Shown piece after piece: positions 36,301 to 48,658 of a DNA stretch of 64,000 nt (its first letter is position 1; every line of letters begins with the position of its first letter). The position numbers and the translations under genes are program-made. The stretch covers positions 734,870 to 798,869 of the forward strand of contig VZRN01004715.1 in NCBI GenBank assembly GCA_013397935.1, read 5' to 3'. This DNA comes from Dasyornis broadbenti (taxonomy: Eukaryota > Chordata > Aves > Passeriformes > Dasyornithidae). The notes under the pieces were generated by a model. It was not told the DNA's origin. It was given only the letters and a program-made list of their open reading frames with translations, and did not search any database.

Positions 36301-38231
36301 GTAAATACTATTCATTTGCCATATTGTATAGAACAATAATATTGATTTGTGTGCCATGATTGTGAAAAAAAGGCTGCCTCTTACTGAGAATGTACTTGAT
36401 ATTTTTGACAACAGAAGACAAGACATTTCCTCACTCCTGCTGGGAATACTCAACTGCAACTTTAAAGCAAACTTAACATCTTCATGTCATGAACATTTTG
36501 ATATATTTTGCATTTCCAGTTACAGGGAGGCTTCACAACAATTTTCTAAGGCAAGCAATACCACCATTTTTGGAGAACTTAGCATGAAAACTTGTAAGGC
36601 ACATGGAAACAGGGTAAGACCAAATCTCATTCAAGTGGCCATTTGATTCAGTCATCTTCCCTGGCTTAACCATCCATGAATGATTCTGGATCTACTACAG
36701 TCTAATTTAGGTTTGGTGCAATAGTATATATAATATCACCATACTGAGAACTTCATAGTACAGAGCAATAAAGAAACATAGAGTGCAATGTAACTCTTGC
36801 TTTTAATAGAGAAACATGATCACCATATGACTCAAGCTTTTCCATGTACACACTTTTGTTGCAGGACAGTCTGAAGAGCCATAGTTTTCAGTTAGTGCTA
36901 GTTTAACTGAAGCTGAACATGTTTATGCCAATTTTAAATTAAGTTCTTCATTTCCATTTTAAAGCAATTACCGTGCTTTTATGCTGTTCTATTAGTTGAA
37001 AAATCAATCAAAGAAGCTTTTCATTATTTTCCTTTTTCTTAAGTCAGATACATTCTCCACAAGGAAACAAAGAGAGGTTCAGTCTCTTTTGTTTTGCCTT
37101 TATTTCATAGGCTGTTCTTTGTTCATGGCAAACATCTTTTGGGGTTTTTTAATGGAAAATGGACATGGTTTTGCTCTGAGGAGCAATGGATTCTACTTCC
37201 TCAGAGAAAGCCAGTCAATAGTTGCTTTCTACAAAAGGAAGAATAATACCTCCCATCACTCTTTACAGACAACATTTAAAATAATAGCTATGTTTTCCAT
37301 TAGTTATTTTTATTATGGTAGATTATCCCATGTAACCAGAAAATCTCATTTAATTTGCAGAAAGAATTGTTCAACACAGACATTTCACAGTATCCTTTAT
37401 CTGATGAATGTCAGAACCAGTACGTGGGTGGCTAGGTTAGACTAAAATACAAGCAGTCGCCTAAAACTACAACCTTAGATTCTGACTGATATTCCTTCAG
37501 TCTCCTGGATTTAATCTTACCACTCTCCATTTTCCTAACAGTACATGAGCCAAAACAGGTCAGTTTTGAGCGACTCAAATTCTTACCTAAACATCTACAG
37601 TCTGGAGTTTCCTCTGCTTAGGGCCCAGCGTGGTTTAACCTGGCAGCTGTTGCTCTCAGAGGAAACCTAATCAGTAGAGTTCATTATAGTATGAAGGTGG
37701 CTACTGTTTCCTTTTTAAACTTGATGATTGGCATTTACAGTAACAACTTATTGACAAGATGACACACTATAATGAAACTTAATCTCCGCTCACTTTCCAT
37801 TGCCTAAAGTTTTCCAAGTATGTCTCCCAGCTTAGAGGGACTCAGTGGCTTTACAGGAATATAACAGTGGCTGTTGTCTCAGAGTAAAAGAGTGACAAGG
37901 GCTGAAAACAAAGACCATGTCAGACTTCTCCTCCTGGACTTCTCCTAATCTTTATACTAGAAAATCCCATGTATCCTGCCCATTGTTTCAAAAACAATGG
38001 ATCTTGCAGATGTGCCTGAACGATTAACAGCATCAAGTCTTTGTGAGGCAGAGTGGAAAGGATTTTTTCTGACCAAGACCGTAAGATCAACCTTCTCTGG
38101 AATTTCAAGGCAGTCCCTGTCATCAAGCCTACCCATACATGCACAGTAAACAGTGGGAAACAGTTAATTCTCTGAATATTTTGGATGCTTTGTAACACAG
38201 TTCTGAAACACATAGTTCTCCTCCCCTACCG

Positions 38232-38289
38232 GTATCCCAGGAACTCTCAAGTTCCTGGGATACTGTATCCCATCTACTTGAGAGTAGAT
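38232..38289. repeat. Double hairpin with complementary loops
   Basis: The first hairpin is perfect: GTATCCCAGGAACT (38232-38245) and AGTTCCTGGGATAC (38250-38263) around loop CTCA. A second hairpin has ATCTACT (38272-38278) and AGTAGAT (38283-38289) around loop TGAG. The two loops are reverse complements, and pairing extends to ten bases: 38243-38252 with 38276-38285. The middle GGGATAC (38257-38263) can also pair with a third GTATCCC (38265-38271). Function is unknown. It could be structured RNA if transcribed, a cruciform-prone site, or the scar of a template-switch mutation. Confidence 0.9.
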
Positions 38290-40728
38290 TCTAGATTTTT
38301 ACCATGCAGACTAAACCTCTAAAAGCTATAAACCATTTAGCATCGTGACCAATACAGTCACCTGTGTCATTTAGTCCACAGGGTTTGCCAATCCAAGGGA
38401 CCAGGTATTCTTGAGCACCATCTAGCGGGACTTTCATGGTTTACAGGTGCACAGATATAAAACTCTAATGTCACAGCTCTTCGCTGCATTAAAAAGGATT
38501 TAAAACATGAACCCATACTTTGGCTAAACTTTTCATTGCAGTTAAAGAGCCTCAGGCTTCCTTTTTCTCCTGAGTGTGCAATGGAGTAAAGAGCTCTGAG
38601 CTATTATGATAGTTTGCTGGTCTGTTTCCAGGATACTTGTTTAACTAAGAGGTTTTTTGCCTGTTATTTTGTTTTTAGGAAAAATTAAAAATGCTTTATA
38701 GGTTTCTCAAAGCACAAAAAGAAAAACACAAAAATAAAAGACTGTTTAATTGGGAAACTTTATGCCTGGAAGTAGAATTGAAGAGAAGAAAAACTCTTTC
38801 CAGAGAAAACATCACTCAAAACCCATAAACTGAGCTTACAATAGGAATACAAAAACTTCTGAACACATACTAAACCCAGCTTTTTTAACCGATTTAAAAC
38901 TTAATTTATACACATTTCCAGCTATGGCCCCATTTCCAGGTACTTTTCCACACAAAAATATAAGTTAATGCCTTAACTAAAGTCTTGTTTATAGAAACAA
39001 TGAAGAAGGATACAGCATTTGTTTACTTTATGGTCACTGTTAGAGAGATGTTTGTCCGAACAACTATTTTCATTGTATTTGAGGCACAATTCCTTGCAAT
39101 GGAACAGCCTGGTTTTAATATCTCAAAATGGCTTAGAATTGAGGGAAAAAAATTATTATGTGGAAAATTGTTGTAACTGACATGACAAGTAAGGGAAATA
39201 AAAGTAAAATTCCTTTCTATACATTTTTTTATAGGCAAATTATGAGCAGGAATATATTAGCGGTTTCTGTTTTTGAAAAGTTTAGCCTTTTCATAAATAA
39301 GGTAACTCTTGTCCCTCTATTTACTCTTAAGTATTTATGGTGTCCAAGACAACAGGTTTGGAGTATGTTCTTATATTAAATGACTTTAAATAACCCTTTT
39401 TCACAAAAAATGCAGAAATAACGTATTTTAAACTTTACTGCATAGTACATTTAGTGTTTGCTGTAGGATTTTTCTAAAGTGGTCTCTAAGAGAAATAACA
39501 AATAAAACATCCAAAGTCTCTTGCTTTTTACCTTTATTTAGTCTTGCTTTTGGAAGGGAATAATATGACTAGGAGCTCATCAGAATTTGTCATCATGATA
39601 ACATGCTTAGGTGATGAATTATAACAAGACTAATATTTCAATTTTAGTACTCTTATAGTATATCCAGATACAGTCATTTACTTGCATTAATGAATGGAAG
39701 ACCTTTCATGACCCTCAAGTATACCTTTATTTCGTTGTTTTCCCAAGTAGAAAAAGGGAAATCACGACTTCTCTGAAATATCATATAAAAGTCCCTTGTA
39801 GGGGACATAATCTATACAGAAAGGGGACAACATGCATTATTATTTGGAGTAAAGTGCAAAAGTTAAAAGAAAAATATATTTTCTGCTGCAAAGTTCTTCT
39901 TTATTTTAGAATTATTTCCTTAGAAAAGCCTGAAAATGTGAGGGGGAAAATAAGTGAAGAGAGATGTTCTCTAGCAATGAATAGTAAAATTATAACCAAT
40001 GTGTCAATGTTCATAATTTCCCTGCAACTTTTCTGGGGAAATAGCATAAGCTCTTTGAAGCTTTTCTGCATCAAGATTACAGGGTTTTTGGAGGGGTAGA
40101 TGTACTGGCCATAAATGTCAGAATTTTTATTATTTTTGCGCATAACTGCATAATGATTTCATGTACACAGAAACACTTTGCCCAAATGATGTACTTTATC
40201 ACTGATTATTTATTACCAAGCACAAAGACATTTTCTGGTTTTACTTCTTTTGGAGGTCTTTGGAGGTGTTGTTTTTTTTTTTTTTTTTTTAATAAAGAAA
40301 ACTAAATTTAAACTCAATGAGATTTTCATGCCTTTGAACTTGTTAAAAATGGAGAGGATATGAGGTTTTAGCTCAGCACGTTTATCCTTATTAACAATTG
40401 GCTGCATTTGACAAATTTTTGCTCTTTTGGGGGGTTGTTGAATATCTGAGAATATGTGTTCTGCTTGTGTTAAGTGGTTGGTGTTTGCTGGAAAATACAA
40501 AGCTTCACATTATCCAACACAGCTTTTTGTTTTGGCATATCCCAGTTTCAAGAGATCAAATACAAAGTCTTTAAGGTGCCTGAGTAGTTGGCAGCATCTC
40601 CAGAGCTCACTGGCTTGAGCAATCGGTCTTAGCTCGTGGTCTCACTCTACTGCTCCAGTTTTATCAGCACTGATCTTGTTAAGTTCTCTGCTACTCAACA
40701 AAAAGAGTCAGCTAAGTGGAAGACGGAA
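38290..40728. other. Unique AT-rich noncoding DNA
   Basis: No gene or repeat family is recognised. A poly-T tract occupies 40272-40290. Confidence 0.6.
40272..40290. repeat. Poly-T tract
   Basis: A run of 19 T follows 'ggaggtgttg'. No retrocopy is recognised on either side. Confidence 0.9.
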
Positions 40729-40889
40729 TGGTCTATTTTTTGTCATTAAATGAGAACCAAGGAGTATCCCTTTAAACACTCAGACAACAGATATAAAATT
40801 AAACTTAAAAAATTTGGTCTATTTTTTGTCATGAAATGAGAACTAAGGAGTGCCCCTTTAAACACTCAGGCAACACATGTAAATTAAAC
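40729..40889 (+). repeat. Diverged 86-bp tandem duplication
   Basis: Unit one (40729-40814) and unit two (40815-40889, slightly shorter) both read TGGTCTATTTTTTGTCAT, then 'aaatgagaac', 'aaggagt' and 'cctttaaacactcag'. Several substitutions separate them, so this duplication is older than the 93-bp triplication. Confidence 0.93.
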
Positions 40890-42899
40890 CCCCAAAAAAA
40901 TATTTTTAATCTATGAATCTTAGCGCTGAAGGATATCATGGAAATCAAAAACATGCATAAGTCTGAAAAGTGATTTGTAAAAATTCAGGAGGTTTTCAAG
41001 AATTGGTAAGTATTGAGCCTGGGAAGATGAAGAGACTGTGTGTTTGTTTATAGTATCCTTGAAAAGATCACATATTTTAAGCTGGGGAAAAAAGTCTTTT
41101 CAGTTGCCTGATATTGATTCAAACAAGAACTGTTATTAGCGGAAGGAACGTTTGGCCATTTGTCTGGTGTATGATCCATATGGATGCTTTGTTCTTCCCT
41201 ATAAATGGTTTTGATGTTTCAATACTATGACATCAGAGGACCAGTGATCTGAGTAATTTCTATTGTATAGCAATGGCATCTGTCATCATTCACATCCGCT
41301 TTGGAAAGGAGATTATTCAGTCATTTTAGACATTTTAATCCACAAAATAAATATTAAAAGTAATCATTAAAAAGCTTATTTAGTAGAGATTGATTCTTTA
41401 TTAATATTGTCACTACACAATCCATCCCCAATGTTACGTAAATTAATCATTCCTTCCTGGTTTTCATGTATCAGAAAAATGTTTTTGAGAAACAGAATTC
41501 TTACGTTCAGGCCAATTCTATTAGCAGTTTTAAAATTACTAACCTCAGCATGTTCAGAAAGTGGAAGAGAGAAAGAAGAGAGAAAAGTCACTTTAGGAAA
41601 ACCTAGAAAAAGCTGACATACAGTGCATTGAAAAAAAAAAGGCACGAACAAGATTTTTTGCTTCAGGGATTATTTTCAGGGAAAAAGAAATCTCAGAAAG
41701 GGTCCAGAAAGTTAGAGTAGCTCTATACAATATGGATAACCCTTGTATATAAGTACATTAGTATTCTCTGATGAATATGTCATATTCTAGACTCTGAATA
41801 CATAATATTCGAGTCCTTCTGATCACTGATTTTCTTCTGAAGATGGAAAATCTTGTAGCATTGATGAATTGTCTCTCAAGGACTGTCCATTTTGATTTCC
41901 AATATGGCACTAGAAGTATATATATTCCTGCAACATAAATATGCATACAGACCTATACGTTGAACCATATTTATTGACACGAGTATTCCTTTCTTACCAT
42001 AAGTTGTTCCACTGGCTTTAGTGAAACTCATGTCAGTGGCCTAATTCAATGTATTAAAGCTTAGAAACCTAAAATATCTATAGACATGAAAAATTAACCA
42101 ATAAAACACCTCTGGCTGCTGCTGCTTTTATAACATCTACAAATTCTGAGCTTATTAAACTTAAATGAGCCTAAAGCTTTCAGCTACACTGTTCATTGTT
42201 TTTTCTCTGCGTGCCTTTGTGCCACAGCAGGAGTGTTGCATGCCTTTGCAATATTAATATTTCTAAACATCTGGCATCTCCTATATGAGTTCACAGATTA
42301 TCTGTAGAGGAAGGCAAATTAAAAAAAAAAAAAAAAAAAAAGGGGAAACCATAGCCTAAAACAAGTTGCCACAAATAAATCACAACTAGCAGATTCTCTG
42401 AAATGTAACTGTTTCAATAATGTGCCTCTTTCTATTGGAGCTGTTTTGAAAAGGTGAATTAAATTAGTTGAATAGGCAAACTCCAGCAGTGTGGAAGGAC
42501 CCAGCAGAGAACATACAAACCTGTATAATCTTTATTTTCACTCTCACAAGATTACCATGCTTATAAATTTTCAGCCAGACTTAAAGGAGAGATTTGCAAA
42601 TTAAACATGCAGAGACACATATACACACATGAATTCAACTCTGTCTTTGGGAATTTAATCAGAAAAATATAGATAGATGACACTGAACAGCACATTGTTA
42701 CTGTGTCACCTCGTAGTTGTTGGAAGTTATAAACCCAAAATGGAGGTAGTTGTCACTGCTGACTGAAAGAAAAAAATATCTGTCTGTGGAGAGGGAGGCA
42801 GGAAAAAGGCCTGTTTCAGAAATTATTTTCTTCTTAATATTTAAATTACGTGTTTATTGTAACATTCAAAATGGACCTTTTTATTGTGTTCTGAATATT
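40890..42899. other. Unique AT-rich noncoding DNA with a poly-A tract
   Basis: I see no identifiable gene or repeat family. A 21-base A run at 42321-42341 has no polyadenylation signal or retrocopied sequence before it. Confidence 0.6.
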
Positions 42900-43165
42900 T
42901 GATTCCAGCAAAGGAAACCTATGCACATTAAAAGTAATTATAAATGCCCCAAGTAAATGTTTATCTCCATTCTGTATTATAATTAGTTTAGTGCTTTGTT
43001 TTTATTGCCGTTCATGAAAACTGCTCAATGGCACGTTGATTGAAAACATTATTTAATTCCCAGCATCCATTGCTTTCAGGATGATTGTATTTGGAAGACA
43101 ACTTATGTCACCCTATTGGATTATGACCTATTTAATTTCCTAAGAAAGTATGTAATTTTTTTAAT
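42900..43165. other. Candidate conserved noncoding block
   Basis: This repeat-free stretch is dense in homeodomain/POU-like words (TATAATTAGTTT, TTGATTGAAAACATTATTTAATTCC) mixed with non-AT sequence such as 'attgccgttcatgaaaactg'. The texture resembles developmental enhancers in vertebrate gene deserts. That is an impression only. No comparison could be run. Confidence 0.25.
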
Positions 43166-46100
43166 ATTATGGAAATTAAGGACTTCAGTATTAACACGAA
43201 TAAACTGAGTAATTTTCATGTTCATTATAATCAAGGCAAATCCTGTAAGATAGAAGCATATCTTGGCTTTTGCAAACACAACAATAATTCTTCTTGATAC
43301 TGTATGTTTATGGGTTTGACTTTCAGTAACTTATTTTCTTTTGTTCTATGTGTTTTTATTTTTGCAAGCAGTCTTTACACTTGACCTAGTCTTCTTCAGG
43401 TAAAATAGGTAAACCTCAGCTGCAACTCTGCTGCCTTCATTCATCACCTCTTCATGTAGATGTGGATGGTTCAAAAAGTCATTTTTTTCGGTGATTAATG
43501 GCATGGACTCCACAAGATGGTGATAAGCGAAGACATTTTATTGCAAAAATCCAGAGTTCTTAAACTGTTATTTGATATGAGTTTACATGATTGTGAGGCA
43601 CAACAAATGTGCTTAACCAACCACCATAAACCACGATAGGAACACGCATCAGGTGTAACCATCCACCAACCCCACAGCGTGAGCACTTAGTGGTTCTAAC
43701 AATTGTTTTCCAGTTATGTCACTTGTTTTTCACCTCTAGTTTAGCGGAGTCATTCCCAGAATGCTCTTTGATTAGCCAAAGTAGCAGAAGAGAGCAAAGA
43801 TTTTACAAGGGCAACAAGGCTGTCACTTTGTAAGGCCTCTCTGCTCCGCAACAATCTTTGCTTTCACAGTAATTTCTAAAACATAAAAGGTCTAGAAGAA
43901 GATTGGTCTTATATGGAGGGACAAAGTGAAACAGTACTCCAGAAGTGAGCACTGAAGAGATTAATCACAGCTGAGAAATCTTAGCCTGTTGGAGGATTTC
44001 CCCTATAGCCAGCTTAGGAAGTGTTTAAAAATCCACCAACTAGTAGAATTTACTTTTTCAAGGAGAGGAGAAAAGCAATATTACTTAATGAGTCCAGTAG
44101 AACTGCATTTTATCTCTGTCTCACATGTGCACAAGGAAAGTGAGGTGTAGGGATGATGCATTGATCAAATAATTTTAATTCCATATTTCTCATTAATATA
44201 TTGAATTTTAAATTATTTAGCTCAAGTAGAGGCATTATAAATTTATGACTTTTATCAATCAAGTAGAATTATGGACATATCCATGCAGTTAACCACCAAT
44301 TTTGCAGTTAAAACACAGACTCAATAGATTCAATTTCACACAGACGAGTGAGAAAAACAGCAATCCTTTCCAAATTACAGCATTTATTTTTCATAGATGA
44401 AATTGAATTTGATGAGGTTTTACAAGTAAATTGGTAGCTAATTTAACATCATAGTAATGATAAAATTTGTTTCCTTGCAGAAATTCGGTGAGGGTTTTTT
44501 TGGTGGGGTTTTTTTTTTCATTTTTGAAATAGATAGCAATATTAAAGTGGTTTCGGATAGAAGAATGTATATAGACGCATACACTTTGATAAGCATTTAT
44601 CCTAAATGTATGTATCAAATGAAGGAAAAGATAACCGGAAACTCATTGTTTCTTAGAACACAAAAGACAGGAGATTTAGTCCAAAAGTAGCAGAATTAAA
44701 AGAGAAAGTGAAACTTTCTTATATAAGCTGCGACTGTCATATGGACCTCGTTGCTACAGGACATTTTACATTGTCTAAGCAGTGAAAGTCCTCACAAAGG
44801 ATGAAAACAAATTCATGGAAGAATTTTCCATAAGATATCCACCAAATAAACACCTATCAAGTAGGTCTATCAAGCACTATGCAAATATTATATCCAATAT
44901 AAGCAGTCCTGGATTGCTAGAAGCTGGAGGGGAAGTTTCAGTCTGAACTTGTCCTATATTCACAAGCTCCACAGTGACTTCTACTAGAGCTGGAGAATTG
45001 GAATAAGATGAACACTTTGGTGTAGCCCAAGTTAACCAGTACAGTTTTCTTAACACAAATTTAATTATTTAAATGTTGCTGAAATGCCAAGCTTCTTTTG
45101 AAGAGGGGATAAGGGAAAGATTTGACTGGATAATCAGATAAAAAATGTTGTGCCATAACATTTGCTTTTGATATTCTTTATAATAAAAATTTCCTTTTAA
45201 ATTAGTCTGTAGAGCAGCACTTTCATCAGGCAATTCCACATTGAATCGTCTGTTATGTATGATTTCCATATTTCCTTATTTTAGTGAGGCTGAAATAGGT
45301 GTTTTCTTCTGTGTGATGCTGTTTTCTTCAGACTGGTTTTTTGCTGTCATTACACTCAATAAAACTAAAGTGCAGATTCACTTTCTCTAATGTAACCTTT
45401 GTTCCTCTCAATTGTTTTCAGCTGTTGAAAATACAGAAAAAAAATTAATATTTTTTCCTTTCTACACCTTTTGAGTAAATGGGGAAGCTGATTACTTTTT
45501 GGAAGAGATGGCTCCATTCTACTGGTTTAATTCGTAAATACTTTCAGATGGAGGTCATCAGGAAAAAAAAAAAAGGAAATAAGAAAGAAAAAAGTGGAAG
45601 AGTATGAATATTCTTTAAGGGTGAGAAATTATTACAACTGTTTTTAAATCCAAGGTTGTCAAAGTTAAAACGGTTACCAGAGGCATGCAGCAGAGTGGGG
45701 CTCTCCCCTGATGCCTCCCTACATCCTGCTAAAAGCTCAGGCAGGGGAATCTTTTGGGTTGGCTGTGCCAGATCCACAGATCAGATCAGATCAGGGCAAC
45801 GAAGAGTGATGGGTGATAGCAGTAAAACACTTTTTAACACAAGGAAACTATGTGCCACCAAAATCTGCTTATTTCAGAAGCTTGCTTCTTGTCAGGACCC
45901 AGATGTGAGACATCACAGAGAGATTGTTTAGGCTCCAGTCTTCTTGGTTTTGAAACTAGGACAAATCCCAACATGTGAGCATTTACTTTTGTTTATGAAG
46001 TTTTCAGAAGAAAATAAATTCAGAATGTTCTTCAGTAAGGCCAGTAAGCTCTACACTAAGTACCTCTTACGGAAAGAAGGATAATTCAACAATATCCTCT

Positions 46101-47799
46101 GACACCATTCTAGTGGAATTACCGCTTTCTACTTCTGATAGTTGCTTGATGGACTCCATTTCACCAGAGGGATACCACTGCAAAAATCTAACACTGTAAA
46201 AATCTAACACAGGATTCACCTGAATGAATCAATGCATTTGACTTTTGACTAATCAATACGTTTTATTAGTTCAAATTAACACTAGTGAGATACATTGTCA
46301 CTTAAGACACTCTGAATCACCTTTAATACTCCTAAAGAAAATTTATTGTGTCTGTAACTTTGAAGGAAACATAAAATCTCCACTACAAATCAAGCTGGAT
46401 TTACTAAGAGCACCCAGTAGAATTGTGAGTTGCACTTCTAGTCAAAATATTTCATTACATTCAGAAATTGAATCAATAAGGTCAGAGTGTTGCTTTGAAC
46501 AAAAATGTTAAAACTTTCTAAAGTGATATCTTTTACCATCTGATCATAAAGTAGAAACTTAACAGTAAGTATCTGTGCTAACTTCAAGTACTTGCAATAA
46601 AAGCATTCATAGAGATTGTCAGATAATTGGAAAATAAACATCAAGGAACTTATATAGGTAAATTTGCTATTAATGACTTCAATATAAGTTTACAGTTTTG
46701 ATTCATGAGCATTATTTCTAAATATACAAAAGATATCTGAGGTAGTGCAAACATATAGATTCATTTTCCTCTAAACAGAAACAACAAAATTATTGTCTTC
46801 TTCCCAGAGTAATCCCTACAGATGAGTCAACTACATGAGGTGGTCTTTTCAATTCTGTAGTGCGGCTTTTCACTATACAAACCAGTAACTGAGAAATCAT
46901 CAAAATACAAAACTAGAGGAAATATGGTTGTGTAAAATTTGGACTATTGTCAAACAGGGTTTGCAGGTGGGTAGCCTCTCTGAAGATTTTCATACCTAAA
47001 CACTCTCTGCGTATACCTGGAGACTTTTCCTTATAGGTGCCATTGTACAACAGGGAAGGGAGGCTATTCACAAATAGACAGTGTTTGTAACATAAAGTAT
47101 GTTGTGAACGCACTATCTAAATTTAAAATAACCTGATTTAGATCAAACTACCTAATGAAGAGTACTCAAAGGTCACTAAAACTTTGATTTTCAAATTATT
47201 TTATAACTAGTGCTTCAGAAGCCATCAAAATTATAATGAAATAGATCAATCAGATCGTTTTTATTGGTCTACTGTGTACAATTTAAAATAGGCAACAAGA
47301 GTATCCACTGAATCACACTTTGGAGGAATTTATACTGTACTGTGGCATAACTTTAACCTTGACACTACTAGAAAGACCACCGGTTTGATAACTAATCTAT
47401 ATGTATTTTCATTTGAATAGTATATCTGATTACAATTTACTTTTTTTAAGAACTTCAAACTAGATGATGTTAGTAATAGATTTCTCTGTAGGTCTTCACA
47501 TCTACTGCAGTATTTTTATTAAGAGTGTTGTGAAGGACTCTAATTTGCAGTTAAGTCACAATAAAAAACGTGGGATTTTTAATATAATTAATTTTGTATT
47601 TTACTTTTGAAAAATAAATAAAAATATTTTTGAAGATATGTAAATAGCATTAGATTCCCATGACTGATGAATTGTTCTCATGCACTATTAGAAAGGTTTC
47701 ATTTGTTCTTAAAAAGTCTGTATGAGTAAAGTTTTGCTGCATTCTAGGGGTTTAGTTTCCTGTGTTTACATGTAAAATTTGTCCAAAACAGTCAATGCC
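43166..47799. other. Unique AT-rich noncoding DNA
   Basis: No gene or repeat family is recognised. AAAAATCTAACAC is repeated at 46182-46194 and 46198-46210. Frames reach 91 codons without domains. Confidence 0.6.
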
Positions 47800-47856
47800 T
47801 GTTGGAGGTTGGGGGAATTTTCCCCATTCTGTTGCTAGACAACCCTAATGACCAGG

Positions 47857-47866
47857 TACTTAAGAG
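47857..47866 (+). promoter_or_regulatory. LTR TATA-like box
   Basis: TACTTAAGAG lies about 57 bp from the left terminus and precedes the long GC-rich part. It is the only TATA-like word upstream of the body of the LTR. Confidence 0.4.
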
Positions 47867-48204
47867 ACAAAAGATGTGGCTGGGTGTGGTGAGGGAAGGA
47901 GAGCACCTGGCCACTGGTGGCTTCACTTGCTCTCAGGGCAACGGAGGGGGATGGTGGAGCTGCTGTTTTTCCTTGCACTGCTACCGCGGGAGCCCAGCTC
48001 CGCTCTGCTTTTTCTTCTTTACTGGGTGAGCCTTCATTTGGGAAAGCATGGGATCCTGACCCTCTTCCCTCCTCCTGGAGTGCACGTCTCCCTGGCTGCA
48101 TATGGCAGCTGCTATGGGCGAGCCCGGTTGTCACTGACCCCCACTCCCGCCTGCCAGGAGGTACTGTGGCTTCTGCCACCGCTGCCACCGTTTGCTTGTG
48201 AGCC

Positions 48205-48213
48205 CAGGTGAGT
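48205..48213 (+). promoter_or_regulatory. Consensus splice-donor word inside the LTR
   Basis: CAG/GTGAGT matches the full vertebrate 5' splice-site consensus. It lies about 340 bp downstream of the TATA-like box on the same strand, so an LTR-driven first exon ending at 48207 is possible. No transcript evidence is available. Confidence 0.5.
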
Positions 48214-48658
48214 CAGCCCTGCTGTCCAGCTTGCTGCTCTGAGGTTTCCCGGTGCAGCCCCTCTTGCCATCCAGCCCCTCCACCATTATCTGTATGAGAA
48301 AGGGAGCTGACCTCACACCACAGCACCCCTGCAGCTGCACAGGAGTCATCGCCCTGCCCTGCCCAGCTGGGAGCCAACAGTGCCCCTGCTGGCTGTGACC
48401 GGAACTGCACCAAAGGGGGAGCTGCTGCCTGGCAGCCCAGAGAAAGCTGCCACCGGGTTTCTGGTTTGCTTGTTTGTTGTTGCTTGTTTTCCTCATTATA
48501 GATACTAGTAAAGAACTGTTATTCCTTTTCCCATATCTTTGCCTGAGTGCCCTTGATTTCAAAGTTATAACCATTTGGAGGGAAGGGGGGGTCATATTCT
48601 CTCTTCTAAGGGAGGTTCCCACCTTCCTTAGCAGACCCCTGTCTTTCAAACCAAGACA

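Larger units (their letters stand above)
31725..38231. other. Unique AT-rich noncoding DNA
   Basis: No gene is supported. The longest frame outside repeats in the window, 149 codons at 36996-37445, is here but has no recognised domain. Minor tandem copies (22-bp period at 31984-32023) and an imperfect hairpin (33368-33395) are listed separately. Confidence 0.55.
47800..48658 (+). mobile_element. Solo LTR of an avian endogenous retrovirus
   Basis: A GC-rich block of about 859 bp begins TGTTGGAGGTTGGGGG and ends 'ctttcaaaccaagaca', so it has retroviral TG...CA termini with a short inverted match (TGT/ACA). The flanks read ATGCC before and ATGCT after, compatible with a 5-bp target-site duplication carrying one mismatch. 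A TACTTAAGAG box lies at 47857-47866. The 3' part ('actgttattccttttcccat', 'tttgcctgag', 'cctttcttagcaga'-like words, 'gtctttcaaaccaagaca') matches an avian LTR family I recall, though I cannot name the subfamily. No internal retroviral genes adjoin it. The 186-codon antisense frame (48131-48691) overruns the right end and is not a gene. Confidence 0.75.

Noticed and set aside
42321..42341. Poly-A tail of a processed pseudogene
   Set aside because: No AATAAA signal lies just upstream, and no gene-like sequence or target duplication is visible. The same applies to 20061-20079 and to the T runs at 40272 and 59327.
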